A stretch of DNA of 64,000 bases from Angiostrongylus vasorum (taxonomy: Eukaryota > Nematoda > Chromadorea > Rhabditida > Metastrongylidae), in NCBI GenBank assembly GCA_018806985.1, contig JADANN010000174.1:1934001-1998000 (forward strand), written 5' to 3'. Positions 16,201-28,154 of the stretch are shown here, in pieces. Made by a program: the position numbers and the translations under genes. The notes below the pieces were generated by a model. It was not told where the DNA came from. It ran no database searches and was given only the letters and a program-made list of their open reading frames with translations. Within the stretch, counting starts at the first letter, position 1. Every line of letters begins with the position of its first letter.

Positions 16201-18223
16201 AGGTGGAAGAGATAGAGCAATTAAACTGTGGAATATCGGTGATCTACAGGTATTTAACTTACAAGGAAACCATTCATAGTCGAAGTTGTCTTGCGTTTCT
16301 GAATACGTTCATGTTTTTTCACTGCTTACTATTTCTTTATTTTCCAATCAATTCATTAAGAAATGCCACCAAAACTCTGCACCAGTGAAAGCCTGTGTTG
16401 ATCTGCAAAACGCCCACGAGGTGCATATTATTACAACTTGAAGTCAGTCTCTCTGGTTCTCAACAGCCGAAATATTTCTCTCAAAATTTCAATTTTCATC
16501 GAGCTAACCACTAGCTATCACAGGGGTGGATATGGTGCTTGGATCAGTCAACTTGTTCACCAGACCACTTCCTGTCATGTAGTTGGGATTGCACTGTGAA
16601 AATGTGGCAGATAACGCCCAGTGAAGTCAAAGTAAGTTTTTGCTTAGGACGATTTAGTTACTCTTTTATTAATGGCATTAATTTATTCTGGATAATACTT
16701 GCTATACAATTTGTGTTCAAGGCAATATTTTTTGTCAGGCAGTCGAAAGTGCGAAACTTGGATCTGCTTGTATGTGTTTAAGCAGCACACAGAACGGTCT
16801 TGCTGCATGTTCTACATTTGCGAAGAAGGTTCTGCTTAGATTTTAATCGTACTTTTTTAGCACTGACTCTCTGCCCGAGTGTTGTATCGTTTTGTGACTG
16901 GATTTTGTCGTTTAGGTGTTCATAATGGATACAAGAAATAGCCTGTCTCCTGTTCTTAACTATGTCCACCATAAGCGTGCTGTACTTACGTTGGCCATGC
17001 AGGATAATGTTGTCTATTCATGTGGCGAGGACAGAAGAATAGTTGTGGTGGATATTCGAAATTCGAACAAACCTATCTCTGAAATGTGGTCTATGGACTA
17101 CGTCCGCTCGATATGTTTGCGCAACAATCAGCTGATATGTGGAACTCATCAGGGATTGGTATCGACGCTCGATCCCCTAACATTAAATGTGTGCTCACAA
17201 CTTCAGGTCTTGTATAATATAATAATCTTGTCAGGCTAAGACCTCTTTGAACTTTATTTTGGGTTCAGGTCTCCGACGGTGTTCGTCAAGTACTACACTC
17301 AGGCGGCGCTATTCTCGAAATTAGTCGCGACAGAACATTTAAGGTTTGTGTCAAAGTTCTTTGGATTTTTGTGTTAAAGAATGTGAAGTTCGTCTTCCTA
17401 TAGGAGGTTTTTTTCTTTTACGAGTTAGTAGTTTTAACTTTTTCTAACTAAAAACGGTAACTACTTGTACCGATGCTCACCACATAGTTTAGAACTAGCT
17501 GATTATTATCTCATCCTAATTTGTTTCCGTTTGTGAAAACCTTGAGTTTTTACTCAGAGTTTTTTTGCTGACTTGGTAAGCTTTGCATTATGTATTTATA
17601 AAAAACGTTTTCATCAAGCATGCTCATTCATGCAACACATTTTCTTTCTTCCTTTTTCCTTAATCGTTCTTCTAAGGCCTTTTGCCTGCATTTTCCTAAT
17701 GTTATTATTATAGAATTTTTATGACGCAGTGGGTAGAAGTAACTAAAATCATTTACCCACGTTTCTTAGCATTATCTTGACTTATTTTTAGGCTTATGCG
17801 AGGTTATTATTAATTTTCGGTGTGGATAAAGTACCAGCGCTGTTGAGTTCTTCAGAGCTATCATAAGAGTCGAGTTTCCAAAGCATTCACCTACTGCAAG
17901 GTGGATGGAGCTTTTTCCAATTAGTATTTGTAGCAACCTCTTGTGTTCTTGTCAATTTAGAAAGATATTCGTTGTCCATGCGAACGTAAAACGAAAGTCA
18001 GCACTGAAAGTATTTTTGGGTAGTGTTCGATCTTATTCGACTGAACTTGCCACTTATTCGTTTTAAGGTATTTAATGTTGGAATTCGTCCTTCGGTAATA
18101 GCTGAACTCCGTTTCGATTGCGATCCCTGCCGTTTTGACTATAAGGACGGCTGCCTCGCAATAAGTGCAGGCGATGGGTCAATTCTTCTGTGGACGAACA
18201 ACTCTGTGCTCTGTGAAGACTGA
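13238..18223 (+). CDS. F-box/WD40-repeat protein, FBXW9-like
   Basis: This is probably a substrate-recognition subunit of an SCF-type ubiquitin ligase. Exons are 13238-13411, 13589-13713, 16117-16249, 16361-16420, 16524-16631, 16739-16828, 16916-17206, 17269-17343 and 18068-18223. All phases fit, giving about 403 residues. Residues 13-58 are an F-box (WLPSELLLLIFSHIRGR...VRLVCRKFHSLL). A segment with EEELHRWKSW follows, as in FBXW9. About six to seven WD40-type units come next, including CLSGGRDRAIKLWNI, GWIWCLDQ, FLSCSWDCTVKMWQ, VYSCGEDRRIVVVDIR and ISAGDGSILLWT. The order of segments follows human FBXW9 (about 458 residues). The intron 13714-16116 is swollen by two nested mobile elements. 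The substrate is not predictable. Confidence 0.87.
13834..14203 (+). mobile_element. RTE-tailed ~400-bp nonautonomous element, host of the RTE insertion
   Basis: The copy starts cccagcggtttaacgcctca and runs through the family body to the tail ggggtccacacaaccattga. The RTE element begins immediately after the tail, and the last ~40 bp of the tail recur at 16046-16086. Confidence 0.8.
14204..16045 (-). mobile_element. RTE-type non-LTR retrotransposon, 5' truncated, degenerate
   Basis: The minus strand reads as RTE-clade reverse transcriptase in pieces. These include GTAPGPDNVTADFLRAGG near 15750, LVLTFDDYEKAFDSVKR near 15360, GDTISP near 15170, NLRFADDIVIFSRRTSEAEM near 15060 (the FADD catalytic motif), the YVYLGRSMNMENNMKVEIDR thumb region near 14860, and AHLFDSTVLPVLCYDAEAW near 14720. 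The C-terminal end has PPTRWADVF near 14405 and REKNEWHMCWG near 14255. There are several frameshifts. No endonuclease domain is present, so the element is 5' truncated, as is usual for LINEs. The 3' end (tgctggggttcgcacag, then accgtccaagtatccaagta) matches the tail of the ~400-bp family. Confidence 0.88.
16046..16086 (+). repeat. Direct repeat flanking the RTE element
   Basis: The block gtcccgcacaaccattgaaa plus acgggccgt repeats 14166-14203 with a few mismatches. It probably represents the target-site duplication of the RTE insertion. Confidence 0.6.
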
Positions 18224-19719
18224 GTTGTTAAAGTGTGGTTACTTCAACCGGTGTGGGTTTGGAAAGTCGCAGAAGAAAAATCTTTATACATTAGCAAAGT
18301 TCCTTGCTAAATTTCTGGATAACCACTTTTAATGCAAAAAAGACAACCTAAAGGTAACCTTTTTAAAATTCCTTTATTGGCGATTTGCCTTAATCTTGCT
18401 GAGGAATTATATGCAATGTAAGCGTTCTTTGTCATGTTTTCTTTTTGTGACACTCTATTTACTATGGTACTTTTTGGTGATCTCTGCTCACATTTTATCT
18501 ATTCCAGAGGTCTTTAAAACTGTAATTCGTTAAGGAATCACAGTCTAATAGTGCATTTATCGGCATTTGTCCGATTACTTTATATATATTTGATTAGGGT
18601 GAAGACTTAATATAGAGCAGTACCGAGTTTCCACTAGAGGAGCTCATGTTATCGAATGGTGTTTTAGATTCTGTGTATGTGTATAAACGGTTATCTAAAC
18701 AGTGCAAAGCTTCTATGAGTCGATTATTGCGTATGTACACACTATGCATAATATAAAGTTTACTAGGATTTTGCAGACATTAAAAATCGCCTGGTTAACA
18801 ACTGAGACAGCTGTCCGCAGGAATGGAATCGTAGGCTTGTAGGCTTGTAGGCCAAGGCTGGAAAGTTGCCATGTAAAAAAGGTACGGAGGCAACAAATAG
18901 GACCGGAGGCAACAGACAGGACATTGTTAAAAAGTATTTCTTGCTTTATATTATGGTAGATTTGTTGCATAGCCATGTCTTTTTGTTGAAGAAGGTTCAT
19001 GTTTGAACTTCATTTTTTCCCATTGTTTCTCAGGTTTTTGAAAAGTCTTATAAATGAGGTGTGGAAATTGAGGTGCAATTCACCTCAACTGACTTATTTG
19101 TCCCAAAGTTGTGAAAGAATAAATGTCTAGCCCATTTGATGTTCTGTGTTTGATGTGTGTTATCGCATGCTATATTTTTATGGACGTTAATTTATGGAGA
19201 TTCATGTGCTGCTGGCAGTGTTTTTTAGTTCCGTGGTTGTTCGTATTACGGCGGGTTGATGTTACCCTTTGTGTCACATTTTTCACTTGAACGCGGTTTT
19301 ATGCCCTATGTGTCGTACTGGCTTCCTGTTCTATTATGTTTTATCAGTATTCTTTAGGTATTCATTTGATGCATGTCGGTTGATGGTTGACTTCTATGTT
19401 ACATGCGACATTCATGACATTACTGGAATTTTGCTTGAACACTAACATCTTTGCTAACAGCGATCTCATGAGTATTGATGACATGAAAGGGAATGCTCAA
19501 CTGACTAGTCTTGGGCCATCAAATGTCGAGAGATGGAGATTTAATTTTATTTGTTTTTGTTATTTTACGCAACTTGTTTTCACACATACCGTGCGGATTC
19601 CGACATTCCTTGCGTTCCATTCGCTTCCTCGCATCCATCATCCACGAAAGCCTTCAAACGAACTTTTTATATGTGTGAGTTCGGCTGTTGTATGAGGAGT
19701 TTGGATCTTTGTTATGAAA

Positions 19720-19965
19720 CTCGTTGAATGCTGGTTCAGTCGATTCTCCCTAGAGTTCTGCTATAGCCTTGCTAGGGTGTTCCACATTTGGAGGGAGCGG
19801 GGCTGATTCCAAACGACTCTGGTACCAATTTGTCGACCCCGGAAGGATTGGAGGCTTCGTGTGCTTGGATGGAGTTAAATCTGGTCATAATGAAGATGGT
19901 CACTTTCACTGCACCACCCACCCGCTAGATTTGAACTGCTTAAGGAAAAATCTTCAGAAATGAGT
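19720..19965. repeat. Dispersed repeat family 3
   Basis: The piece gaatgctggttcagtcgatt-ctccctagag, then a ttgctaggg-like block and ccccggaaggattgg-aggct, recurs at 33050-33235 and 35440-35670. Part of it (ggtaccaatttgtcgacccc) is the reverse complement of the body of SINE family 1, so it may be a distant tRNA-SINE relative on the minus strand. Confidence 0.5.
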
Positions 19966-20551
19966 AGAAAAGCATGTACGTGGCAGTAATTTGAGGGTAA
20001 ATCTTAGCTGTAGTTTTATATTTTAAAAAATTGCAAATTCATAACAATATGCCATATTTTTTTGAAAAAAGGGTCAAGTAGTTTGTGAAGAAAGCATAAA
20101 TTTTTGACCGAATTCATTCCTAGATTGAAAGAATTCGTTGTTTGAAAATATTTTTGCTATGGGAAAAGTCCCAGGATTCGCGCTTTGGCCGAGCCCATTT
20201 TTCGTGGGAAGCTTACCGTTTTATAATGAATACAACGGTTTGCGAAGTTCTAAGGAGTAAAAGCTCCGCGTGTCGGTCAGTTGAGCAATTTCCGGCTTCC
20301 TGTTCGTCATATTGTGGAAGGGTTCTGCATCTCAACAGCGCCATATGGGACCGATTGATACGTGACTCAGTAAAGAGCAACAGTCGAACGGTTTACTTGT
20401 GAATCGAACGCTACCGGTAATAAGGATGGGTTTGTAGTAGAATTAAGACACATCCCATACCTATTTTGACTTCCGATGAAGACCTGAAGAATGGAGCCAT
20501 CACCGGGTCGTCTTGTGAATTTGTGGTATACAGTTTTTTTACTGGCATTAT

Positions 20552-20627
20552 GCTGATTAAATAGACATTACGATCATCAAGAAAATAGCGCTGATTAAAT
20601 AGACATTACGATCATCAAGAAAATAGC
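20552..20627. repeat. Perfect 38-bp tandem duplication
   Basis: The unit beginning gctgattaaatagacattac and ending aaaatagc occurs twice in a row without mismatch, so the duplication is recent or an assembly artefact. Confidence 0.9.
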
Positions 20628-20779
20628 ACGCCCTTGACCAGTATCGAGGTTAATAGAAAGTCCGTCTTGGAAAAAGTAGTGTGTCACACCTACTAAACTC
20701 AATGCTTGAATAACGCATAGTTATAATTAGGTGTAACTACGTATTGATACCTACTACAACTAAAAACAGTACCTAAACT

Positions 20780-21003
20780 CGGGCGACACTGAGGATCGAT
20801 CCCCGCCCTCAAGGTCCACCAAGCCCTCTATTCCTCTGAGGTCGGTAAATTGGATTGGTGCCAGACTTCTCTGGGAGGATAGCAACATTGGCTCTATACA
20901 TCTCTAGGGCAACAGGAGTCGTTGTAAAGACCCAGATATGCATTCATTAACCTCCAACTCCCTCAGGGGTTGATCAACGCCAAGAGCTTTATCCTCTTTT
21001 TTT
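20780..21003 (+). mobile_element. tRNA-derived SINE, family 1, 5' truncated
   Basis: The B-box-like block gaggatcgatccccgc starts the recognisable part. The body (ctctgggaggatagcaac) and tail (ggggttgatcaacgccaaga) follow, ending in a T-rich run. Confidence 0.8.
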
Positions 21004-21224
21004 CACCCAAATTCCTACTTATTTACAAATCTGGAATTTTTGAGAAATATTTCAGTGCCCTAGGTTTTAATATGTAGTAATAGTAATTTCTCAATCACAA
21101 CTCAGTTAATTTTTGTTAGCTGGGTGTATTCATTAAGAACCGCTGTCTAATTAATGCAATTTTCTTTCTTGCCATAAACACTACTAAATCTCAGTTTTAA
21201 TTACACAAATCATTTGAGATTAGT

Positions 21225-21375
21225 CACTGTCTATAGAAATATCAAGATGAATTAAGGTAGATAACCACAACGATGCTGAGATATTCGCAAAACTTCGACC
21301 CCGGGCCAGATCGAACCACGATTTCCCTTTCCGGGGCTCGCGCATTACACACTGCGCCACGGAGGCCCTTGATCT
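21225..21375 (-). mobile_element. tRNA-derived SINE, family 2, best head in the window
   Basis: Read on the minus strand from 21372, the sequence begins ggcctccgtggcgcagtgtg (A-box-like). It continues with a gcccCGGAAAGGG arm-like block and cgtggttcgatctggccc (B-box-like), then the family tail gttttgcgaatatctcagca. It does not fold as an intact tRNA, so it is a SINE head rather than a tRNA gene. Confidence 0.75.
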
Positions 21376-21770
21376 ACGTGTCTCTCAGCTAGTTTTTTTT
21401 TTTTTACCTAACGCTGCCATCAACAACCACCCATCAACGGGATCGATCTGGGTAGCACAAGCCGGCATTAGGTAGATAATTATTCTAGAGAACTCAGTGG
21501 TCTGGCAGTTTAAGGAATTCAAGAAATGTGCGCTACACTGTGTGTTTGTTGGTTTGGTTGCCGACACCGACGTACTCGGTTCTCGCGGTATTTGAGTGGG
21601 GTGCTCGAATTCCGTTGTGTAGTTTCAGTCGCATATTGACATTGCGAAGGTTCAGTTAAGAGATGGATTGCAATCCTTATCATGAACTCTTCCCTCTGTT
21701 GGTCCTTGGACCCAGATTTCATGGCTCTTGGCCGCCGCTGCGATCCGCTTAAGAGTTTCGAGTACCTTAC

Positions 21771-23783
21771 GAGCACATTCGCCAACAATACAAAGTTTTG
21801 TTTAGAATTTGTTCCTGCGTGACTACGAGTCTCTTGGATAATCGTTCTCGCTGAATTATAGCATGGAATGCATAAATGAACAATGCGTGTACTGTTAGCA
21901 AGGAAGCACAACATGGTTCAGATTAGTCATAGGCGATCTGAACGGGTGCGAAGCGTTACGTTCCAATGAAAAGCAAACACTACAGAGGAGAACGAGGATG
22001 GAAGCTCTCATGAATAAGCACTTCATATAACCGTCTCATATGAACGACAATTTACGATAAGCACAATATTCAAAACCCAGGTCACGTACAAACTCTTCTC
22101 GCCTAAATAGGTCACCTACAAAGTGCATTTAATACAACTGTATACACGACGACATGAAAAATTCTATACGCAAAGCGAGCAATTGGAGGCAAGTGAGTGA
22201 CATCATCGGCTCATATAAGCGCTAAACAAGAAATTCTGAAACGTCTAGATTCCTAAGTAAGGGGTAACCACATGAATCAATATTTCATGTTCGGAAACCG
22301 TAACACTAAGGAGGTCACCTTGTAAAATCAGAGCTAGGAAGTGCGATTATTAGCTTCTGCCTTCTCACATACTCTTTCACAAGGAACGATGCCGTTGAGT
22401 TCGAGGTGTCCGAACGCAGTGGTCGACAACTGGTTATTTCTCTTCGAGATCCGACGAGGACGTTTGTTTCTGACACTACGGTACTTTCGGGGACGGTGTT
22501 CTAGCACGAAGTAGAACGAGTACCTGCAACGTGTGAATAGTGATGAATTGTGGAAACAAGTGAAGCTTTCCGAGTTCTCGAACGATTCATGTAATACCAT
22601 ACGCATTATTTAAGTAGATTTTTGGATATTCACTCATTGTTTGGTCCCCTACCTGTCATGAGGGAAGAGCCAAGGGCGAAGATATGCGCAACCTTCTCGA
22701 TCTTTAGGATAGGCGAACTTATCAAGTGTGCAGAAACCACCCTCGGAAAGCAGACATGTGTAGGCACGCAGTCTAAAGATTGTTTATGTTGACGTTGACT
22801 TTGCACAATACAAGGTACTATAAGGATTTTTAAAGAACTATATGGACATTAGATCTGACGTGATGTAGTGATTGCTAGTATTCAGAAAAATTCTCGAAAC
22901 TATCGAAATTTCAGAAATCGATATTGCTCACTTCTTTTTTGTGTTTAGAGCTGAGCATGCACATTCATGTTCCGTGTCAGGCATTCATTATGATACCATG
23001 AGCGAAAACTGCCTTCCACGTGGCATTAGCGGTTTTTTTCTGATTAAAAGCAACCTTTCTTTCAAAGAGGGAACTGTTCTTGGTGGTTTTGTTTCGTTGT
23101 AACTAATATATCACAACACCAAAAAGATGAAGCAGTGAATCCTCGTCAGTGGCGAAAAGAGCAGTGGCCCTTTCAAAAAATCAGTGCTTGGCTTATCGCA
23201 CTTATGGGAACTGATAATGTACGATGTTGCACAGACATTCCATCATTGCAGGTTACTGCAAAGTTGTTTGTCATAGGACTGAAGGAAAACTATCTGTATA
23301 AAGTCTATACTTGTAGGGAAAAAAGAGTCATTTTCCAGTTCATTCTGTACAGAAGCGATATGCACCCATGAGATCGTTTTCGCGGTTTTTGCTAACATTT
23401 GATGCAATTATTGTTTGGCACTGTTTGAGACCATGAGAAAGCAAATTACGTGAAAAAGTATGCGCAACTGTTCACGGCCTCGTAAACTATGTAACCAAAA
23501 CATGATAAGTGGATGGTGAATGAAGCAATGACTGTATACCTCACCGCACTTTGCTCTCCATAAGCTTATAGGAGAACTGTACACAAGACTTGTAGTTCAG
23601 TTCGAATTCATCGGTACGGACGAAGACTTTCGGTGAGAACGCACTAATGGAATACAGTGTGCCGTTGTTCATGTGCTCGGGGTTCTGGACGAGTGAGCTC
23701 TGCGCTACACTGGCGGGCGCTGCAGCACACAAGGAACTCAGGACTGCGCAGCAAAGCGCTGCCAGTGTGGAAGACGTCAGCAT
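21771..23783 (-). CDS. Unrecognised secreted protein, 5' exons only
   Basis: I do not recognise this gene. Exon 1 (23783-23545) starts with a clear signal peptide (MLTSSTLAALCCAVLSSLCA, then AAPAS). It continues through NNGTLYS, a possible N-glycosylation site, to FELNYKSCVQFSYKLMESKV. A good donor (cg|gtgagg) joins in phase to exon 2 (22523-22373, acceptor cgttgcag), which reads YSFYFVLEHRPRKYRS, then a very basic stretch and HLELNGIVPCER. Exon 2 ends at a gtatgt donor. A candidate exon 3 at 21850-21771 is in phase (RERLSKRLVV...LYCWRMC), but another frame of the same DNA stays open for about 110 codons, so exon 3 is uncertain. No downstream exon or stop was fixed. Codon composition is more GC-rich than the surroundings. 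The dibasic sites could mean propeptide processing. Confidence 0.5.
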
Positions 23784-24589
23784 TGGTCGTAGACGACGTG
23801 GTGACGTGCTCGGCTTATTGGCATAGACACCTATGCCTCCGGCGGCGGTTCGCCCGAAGACTGTCGCACGCCCTGTGGCCCCGCCCCAGCGCGTCTGACC
23901 AACTCCCCACAGCGACTCTTCGCCAACAGTACTGCCCACGTGGCATGTAGTTGCTGGGACACCGAAAAGAGAAAGTGTCTGTGTTTCTCCATAGTGCAAA
24001 AAGATGGTGGAAAACCGTGTGAATGTATCCACATAATTTTCTTTTCAAGAAACGAGTCTACATTCGCTTTCAGAATTCGCATGAACTCGGAATTAATTTG
24101 TAAAATTGGTTTCAGATGGAATATGTTGTTGGATTTCCCAGAAGGCTTATATAAAGTCGCTGCAGAGCAGAAGAATGAATAACAAGTTTTTTGAACTCTC
24201 CAAGACCAAGGAACTACTCCAGATTTTGGCTGCAGCTCCGAAACGAAAATTCTGAACTAATGATTCCACGTTATCACTATGAAGCAGTTCCGAACATCTA
24301 GAGATGAAGAGTGCTCATAAAAGCTCAAGGTTCAAGGTTTTTCATTTGTCCCCAATTGTGCATCATTGCTGCATGTAGTGTTCGAGTGAACCATTAGGGA
24401 AATGAGAGTTGCACACTCTAATACCGACGTGTGACTCATCGATTTCGAATCCACACTGACCGTTTTCATTGTGGTAATTGAGAAACGGGCAGAAGTATAG
24501 ACTTGATTGGTAAATGTGTTGTCATTCACGATTCTTATAGTCTTCACTAACGATGGCAATTCAAACGTCTTACGTTGTTGGTGCGTTGT

Positions 24590-24671
24590 GAATTTAGACC
24601 ACCCAGCTGTCCATCTGTTTCCTCCATTTCGAATTTAGACCACCCAGCTGTTCATCTGTTTCCTCCATTTC
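24590..24671. repeat. 41-bp tandem duplication
   Basis: The unit starting gaatttagaccacccagctg occurs twice in succession, with a single difference (gtccat versus gttcat). Confidence 0.9.
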
Positions 24672-25455
24672 CTAGTTGGCAAGGTTTTTGGCTGAGCCAT
24701 GTTTCTGCATTAGAATAACTACAGGTGTTATTGTATAGGCCTTTGTCCCGAATTCTTTATACATTCATGCCTTTTTAAGTGGTCGTAATTGCTCATTTCC
24801 TGGTACTCGTCATTGTGTACTGATTACTTCCCATCCATTTATTCCATGTTATCGATGTTTCTTTGAAAACTAGCGACTTTAATGTAAGACATTAGCCAAT
24901 CCTACGCTCGCTAGTATTTCTTAAAGTGCTTCCTTTCAAACCATCGCCCGCAAACAGATGGTAATAGGGGTTTATGTCAGCGAGAATTTCCCAGATCGAT
25001 CAATTGATATGTGGGGATTATTTCAGTTCCATTTCTCGGAAACATTCCGTATTGATTGTTGTCATGTTTATCGAGACTTCCCATCTCTATTGAAACTTGT
25101 TTCTCATAAATTGATTATTATTACGAAATAAGAAAGTGACAGTATTTTTCCGATAGTATTTTTTTTCTGACGATACATTTAACACATTGCAATTTAAACT
25201 GTTTACTGGGAAGGCGCATCGTGGGGAGTGGATTTCGCTATTGTTCTCCGTGAGAAAAATCGGGGAGAAAAGTTGGAAAGTGATCCTAAAATTTCCGGGA
25301 AAGAGCGCCGTTTGTGGACGATTTTAAAGAAGTGAGGAGCAAAAAGAGCGAGCAACATCATGTGAGCAAGTCACATGTTTAGTTTATACCAAAAAAATTC
25401 ATGATATGGGCTGTTTTCATACTATACACCCTACATGTAACACCATATCGTTTGA

Positions 25456-25465
25456 GTCACGTGAC
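25456..25465. promoter_or_regulatory. Palindromic E-box, CLEAR/M-box type
   Basis: The ten-base palindrome gtcacgtgac matches the published TFEB/HLH-30 type E-box core. It lies at the edge of a GC-rich block (25440-25680). Any target gene is unknown; the nearest recognised start is the minus-strand secreted-protein gene about 1.7 kb away. Confidence 0.35.
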
Positions 25466-25648
25466 GGGAATGACGTGTCGAGCTGTCTGAGAATCTGGGA
25501 AGGGTGTGGCGCACATTGGTCCGGGAGCTTCGCCGGCAGTTGGAGGTTGCGAGTGGACGAGCCGAAGTACTTCTAGCATAGCGAGGACTGGACGGGAGAG
25601 ATGAGGAGCAACACTGGACTGACTACCACTTGGCAGGGATGTGAGCAT
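25457..25648 (-). other. GC-rich open frame of 63 codons, unknown
   Basis: The frame is proline/serine-rich and encodes no known motif. Base composition stands out from the AT-rich surroundings. It could be a coding exon of an unseen gene or an upstream exon of the secreted-protein gene at 21771-23783. No splice phase supports either. Confidence 0.2.
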
Positions 25649-26689
25649 GTGTGAGGGAAAAGATTGAAATCATCCAAAAAAGCGAACTACCAGCTACCTC
25701 GTTAGTCTTGATTGACCGGATGGTGATTTCGCTGGAAAATACGGAATGACGGCGCAGAAATGCAGGACTTAAGTGTGGGATTAAAGTCATATTTTCTACG
25801 AATAGGAGACCAGCTTTATCACAATTACATTATATCAGTGGAATCAGGTGATTATATTTCTCGTTACTTTCTCGAAACGCACTTTTATTCTTTAGCGATT
25901 ATTTTAGCTTTGCCATCCATTTTTTCTTTACTTGTTTTTTCTTCGTATGTTTCTCCTGTCATGTAATGACGTTCTTCCAGAAGGCGTCGAGTATATATTT
26001 ATGGGTTAAAATTTCAACTTACTCTGTTTGTAGTTACAGTGTACGGCGACAAGACCTTTTTAACGTTCTGAACTGATACGTGGAAAATTACCTTCACTAA
26101 TCGTTGGTAACTTGGCTGTTCTTCTACCTACCATCTTCTACAAAGGTCAATGAAGCAAACCACCTATAGGAATAACACAGCACTAACTGTCCACTGTTGA
26201 TGCTAACTTCAAATGAAATTCCTCAACCAGTTCACAAACCACGAAAGTGATACGAATACTAATTGGAGTTAAGAAGGGTGGCTTTGCTTTCTAGTTTTTA
26301 AGATGTATTTTATGATTGATAAAATACGGAGTATTTATGAATGTAAGCATTGAAAGAGAATTTTGCAGCGATCTGCATCAGTTTTTCCAAAAATCTTTTA
26401 ACTGTGGCCCATGGATGACCATACATAAACACTTTAAACCCAACTTTGGTCACAAAGTTGTAGTTTACTGAGAATCGACCAATTAATCACTAGTAGTTCT
26501 TTTGTAAACAATTATCGAAGCCATAGAACGATTTTGTTTCTCAACATAAAGGATATATACTCGCATGTTCTTTGCCTTTCCTGTTTTGGTTTGATTAACT
26601 GCGTCTGATTAATCTTCCTTTTGAAAAACCAACTATTCTTTTAACCTCGCTATCACTAATCAACATCTATTCCTTCATCAATAAGCTAG

Positions 26690-26985
26690 CACGAGGTTGA
26701 TAAACAATTTTATTCGAGCAACACTTGGACGTCTTCGTCTTCGTCAATGTCGATGATTCGAGTCGATGTCCACCGGACAGTGATATCAACAACCGTCCGT
26801 TATAAGAAAGCATAGCAAGGTGAGGTTGCCTAATTCGGGCGGTGCTCCACTGAAGATCCGACTCGATGCGTCGATGAGGACACTACATCGAGGGTACGAA
26901 CGGCTGTGGCCCACCAACTCGGATCATCGGCTCTGAGGGAAGACGAGGGACGTCGAAATGTTAGCTATTATTCTAACGGTATCTG
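26690..26985. mobile_element. MITE-like element, diverged copy
   Basis: The ends resemble those of the hairpin element at 28155-28405: ggacgtcttcgtcttcgtca on the left and gaagacgagggacgtcgaaa on the right. The interior matches 53640-53935 (caacaaccgtccgttataa; gggcggtgctccactgaag). Confidence 0.65.
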
Positions 26986-28154
26986 TGCTTTTCTCCACTC
27001 CAGACTACAAAGAAAAAAAGTTTTTTCTTTTTACATTTTTCTTTCATTGAGGACTATTTTAAGTGGTTTGGTGGCCCTACTTTTTTTCATGAGGACAGCT
27101 CTGCTCTTAATTTTCGCTTGCTGTCGCTTGTGCCGATGCCCAATTTTTGACAGTGAATGGGCACTTTTCAATGACACATGTACTCACTAAGCTGAAAACT
27201 TGTGCAGGCTTGTAGATCAGGATCTTCTCTATCACAACAAAGCTGTATCTCCTAGGACGAGATTTCAGCTTAAAATTCGTTAAGAATTCAATTCCTTGAA
27301 TTTTTTTGAAATGAAACGCCACAAGCAAACACATCGCCGATGGATTTGGAGACATAATCGCACTTTGTTGGGCAAAGTCCCGTTTTTTTTGGATCGCTTC
27401 GCTGTTCGAAAGACGAGCCAAAGCAAAAAAAAGAAAGAAGCGAAGGAAAACTTTTTGTGAACTTCGGAAGAGTCAGAATTTCATCTTTGTGAAGACTTGT
27501 ATTTTGTTGGAGAGGTTCTTTTCATTCAAGTCGTTTCTAGTCCAAATATTATTCAAAATCGAGGTACATAACTGCTTTCAACCACGTTTGAATGGAATTC
27601 GTCTCGTGTCAAGGCATCTATGTCGACGGTCGATTCTGTCAGTTTCAGGCGAGCTGCCTCGTCATATTGTGTTCTTTGCCGATGCAGGCCGTTCTCAGCT
27701 TCGCCTTGTCTTAGAACCTGATAAGAGGTTATCAGAAATTTCCATGGCGAGTTCTTCAATCGGCCTTTCATGATACGCAGAAACATTGCGAGGAGTTAAA
27801 CACAGTGTTGCAACATCTACATAAATTTTGGCCTTTCGAAAAGTGACCCTCACTGTTCTTCTTTACACAAGTGGGTTATACTGCAAAAAAAGTACGGTGT
27901 GCAAAATAAGGACAAATTCCTTAGCTACTACTTTCATTCCACTAAGTTCCTTACCGTCAATCCTTATTTGCTTGGTTTTTTTAAACCAAGTTTATCAAAT
28001 GTTGCTTAAACAGTATTTCTTCTTTCAGACTTATTTCATCGCTTGTGGTGTGGAATATATGGCCTTCTTAAATTTTAAAATAGGATATTTCATCTCTAAA
28101 AAGCGATTTTTACTTAACCTCGGCACAAATAATCAATACCTACTTGTGTTATTT

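Larger units (their letters stand above)
18224..21224. other. Intergenic region downstream of the FBXW9-like gene
   Basis: No gene was recognised. It contains a repeat copy at 19720-19965, a 38-bp tandem duplication at 20552-20627 and a SINE at 20780-21003. Other open stretches here lack protein-like composition. Confidence 0.45.
23784..26690. other. Intergenic region upstream of the secreted-protein gene
   Basis: A GC-rich block at 23790-23960 directly upstream of the minus-strand ATG is a plausible promoter/5' UTR. The 41-bp tandem duplication at 24590-24671 and a GC-rich block at 25440-25680 are described separately. Otherwise no gene is seen. Confidence 0.4.

Noticed and set aside
21300..21372. 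A functional tRNA gene on the minus strand
   Set aside because: A- and B-box-like blocks are present, but the arms do not pair properly and the sequence continues into a repeat tail found elsewhere. It is a SINE head.
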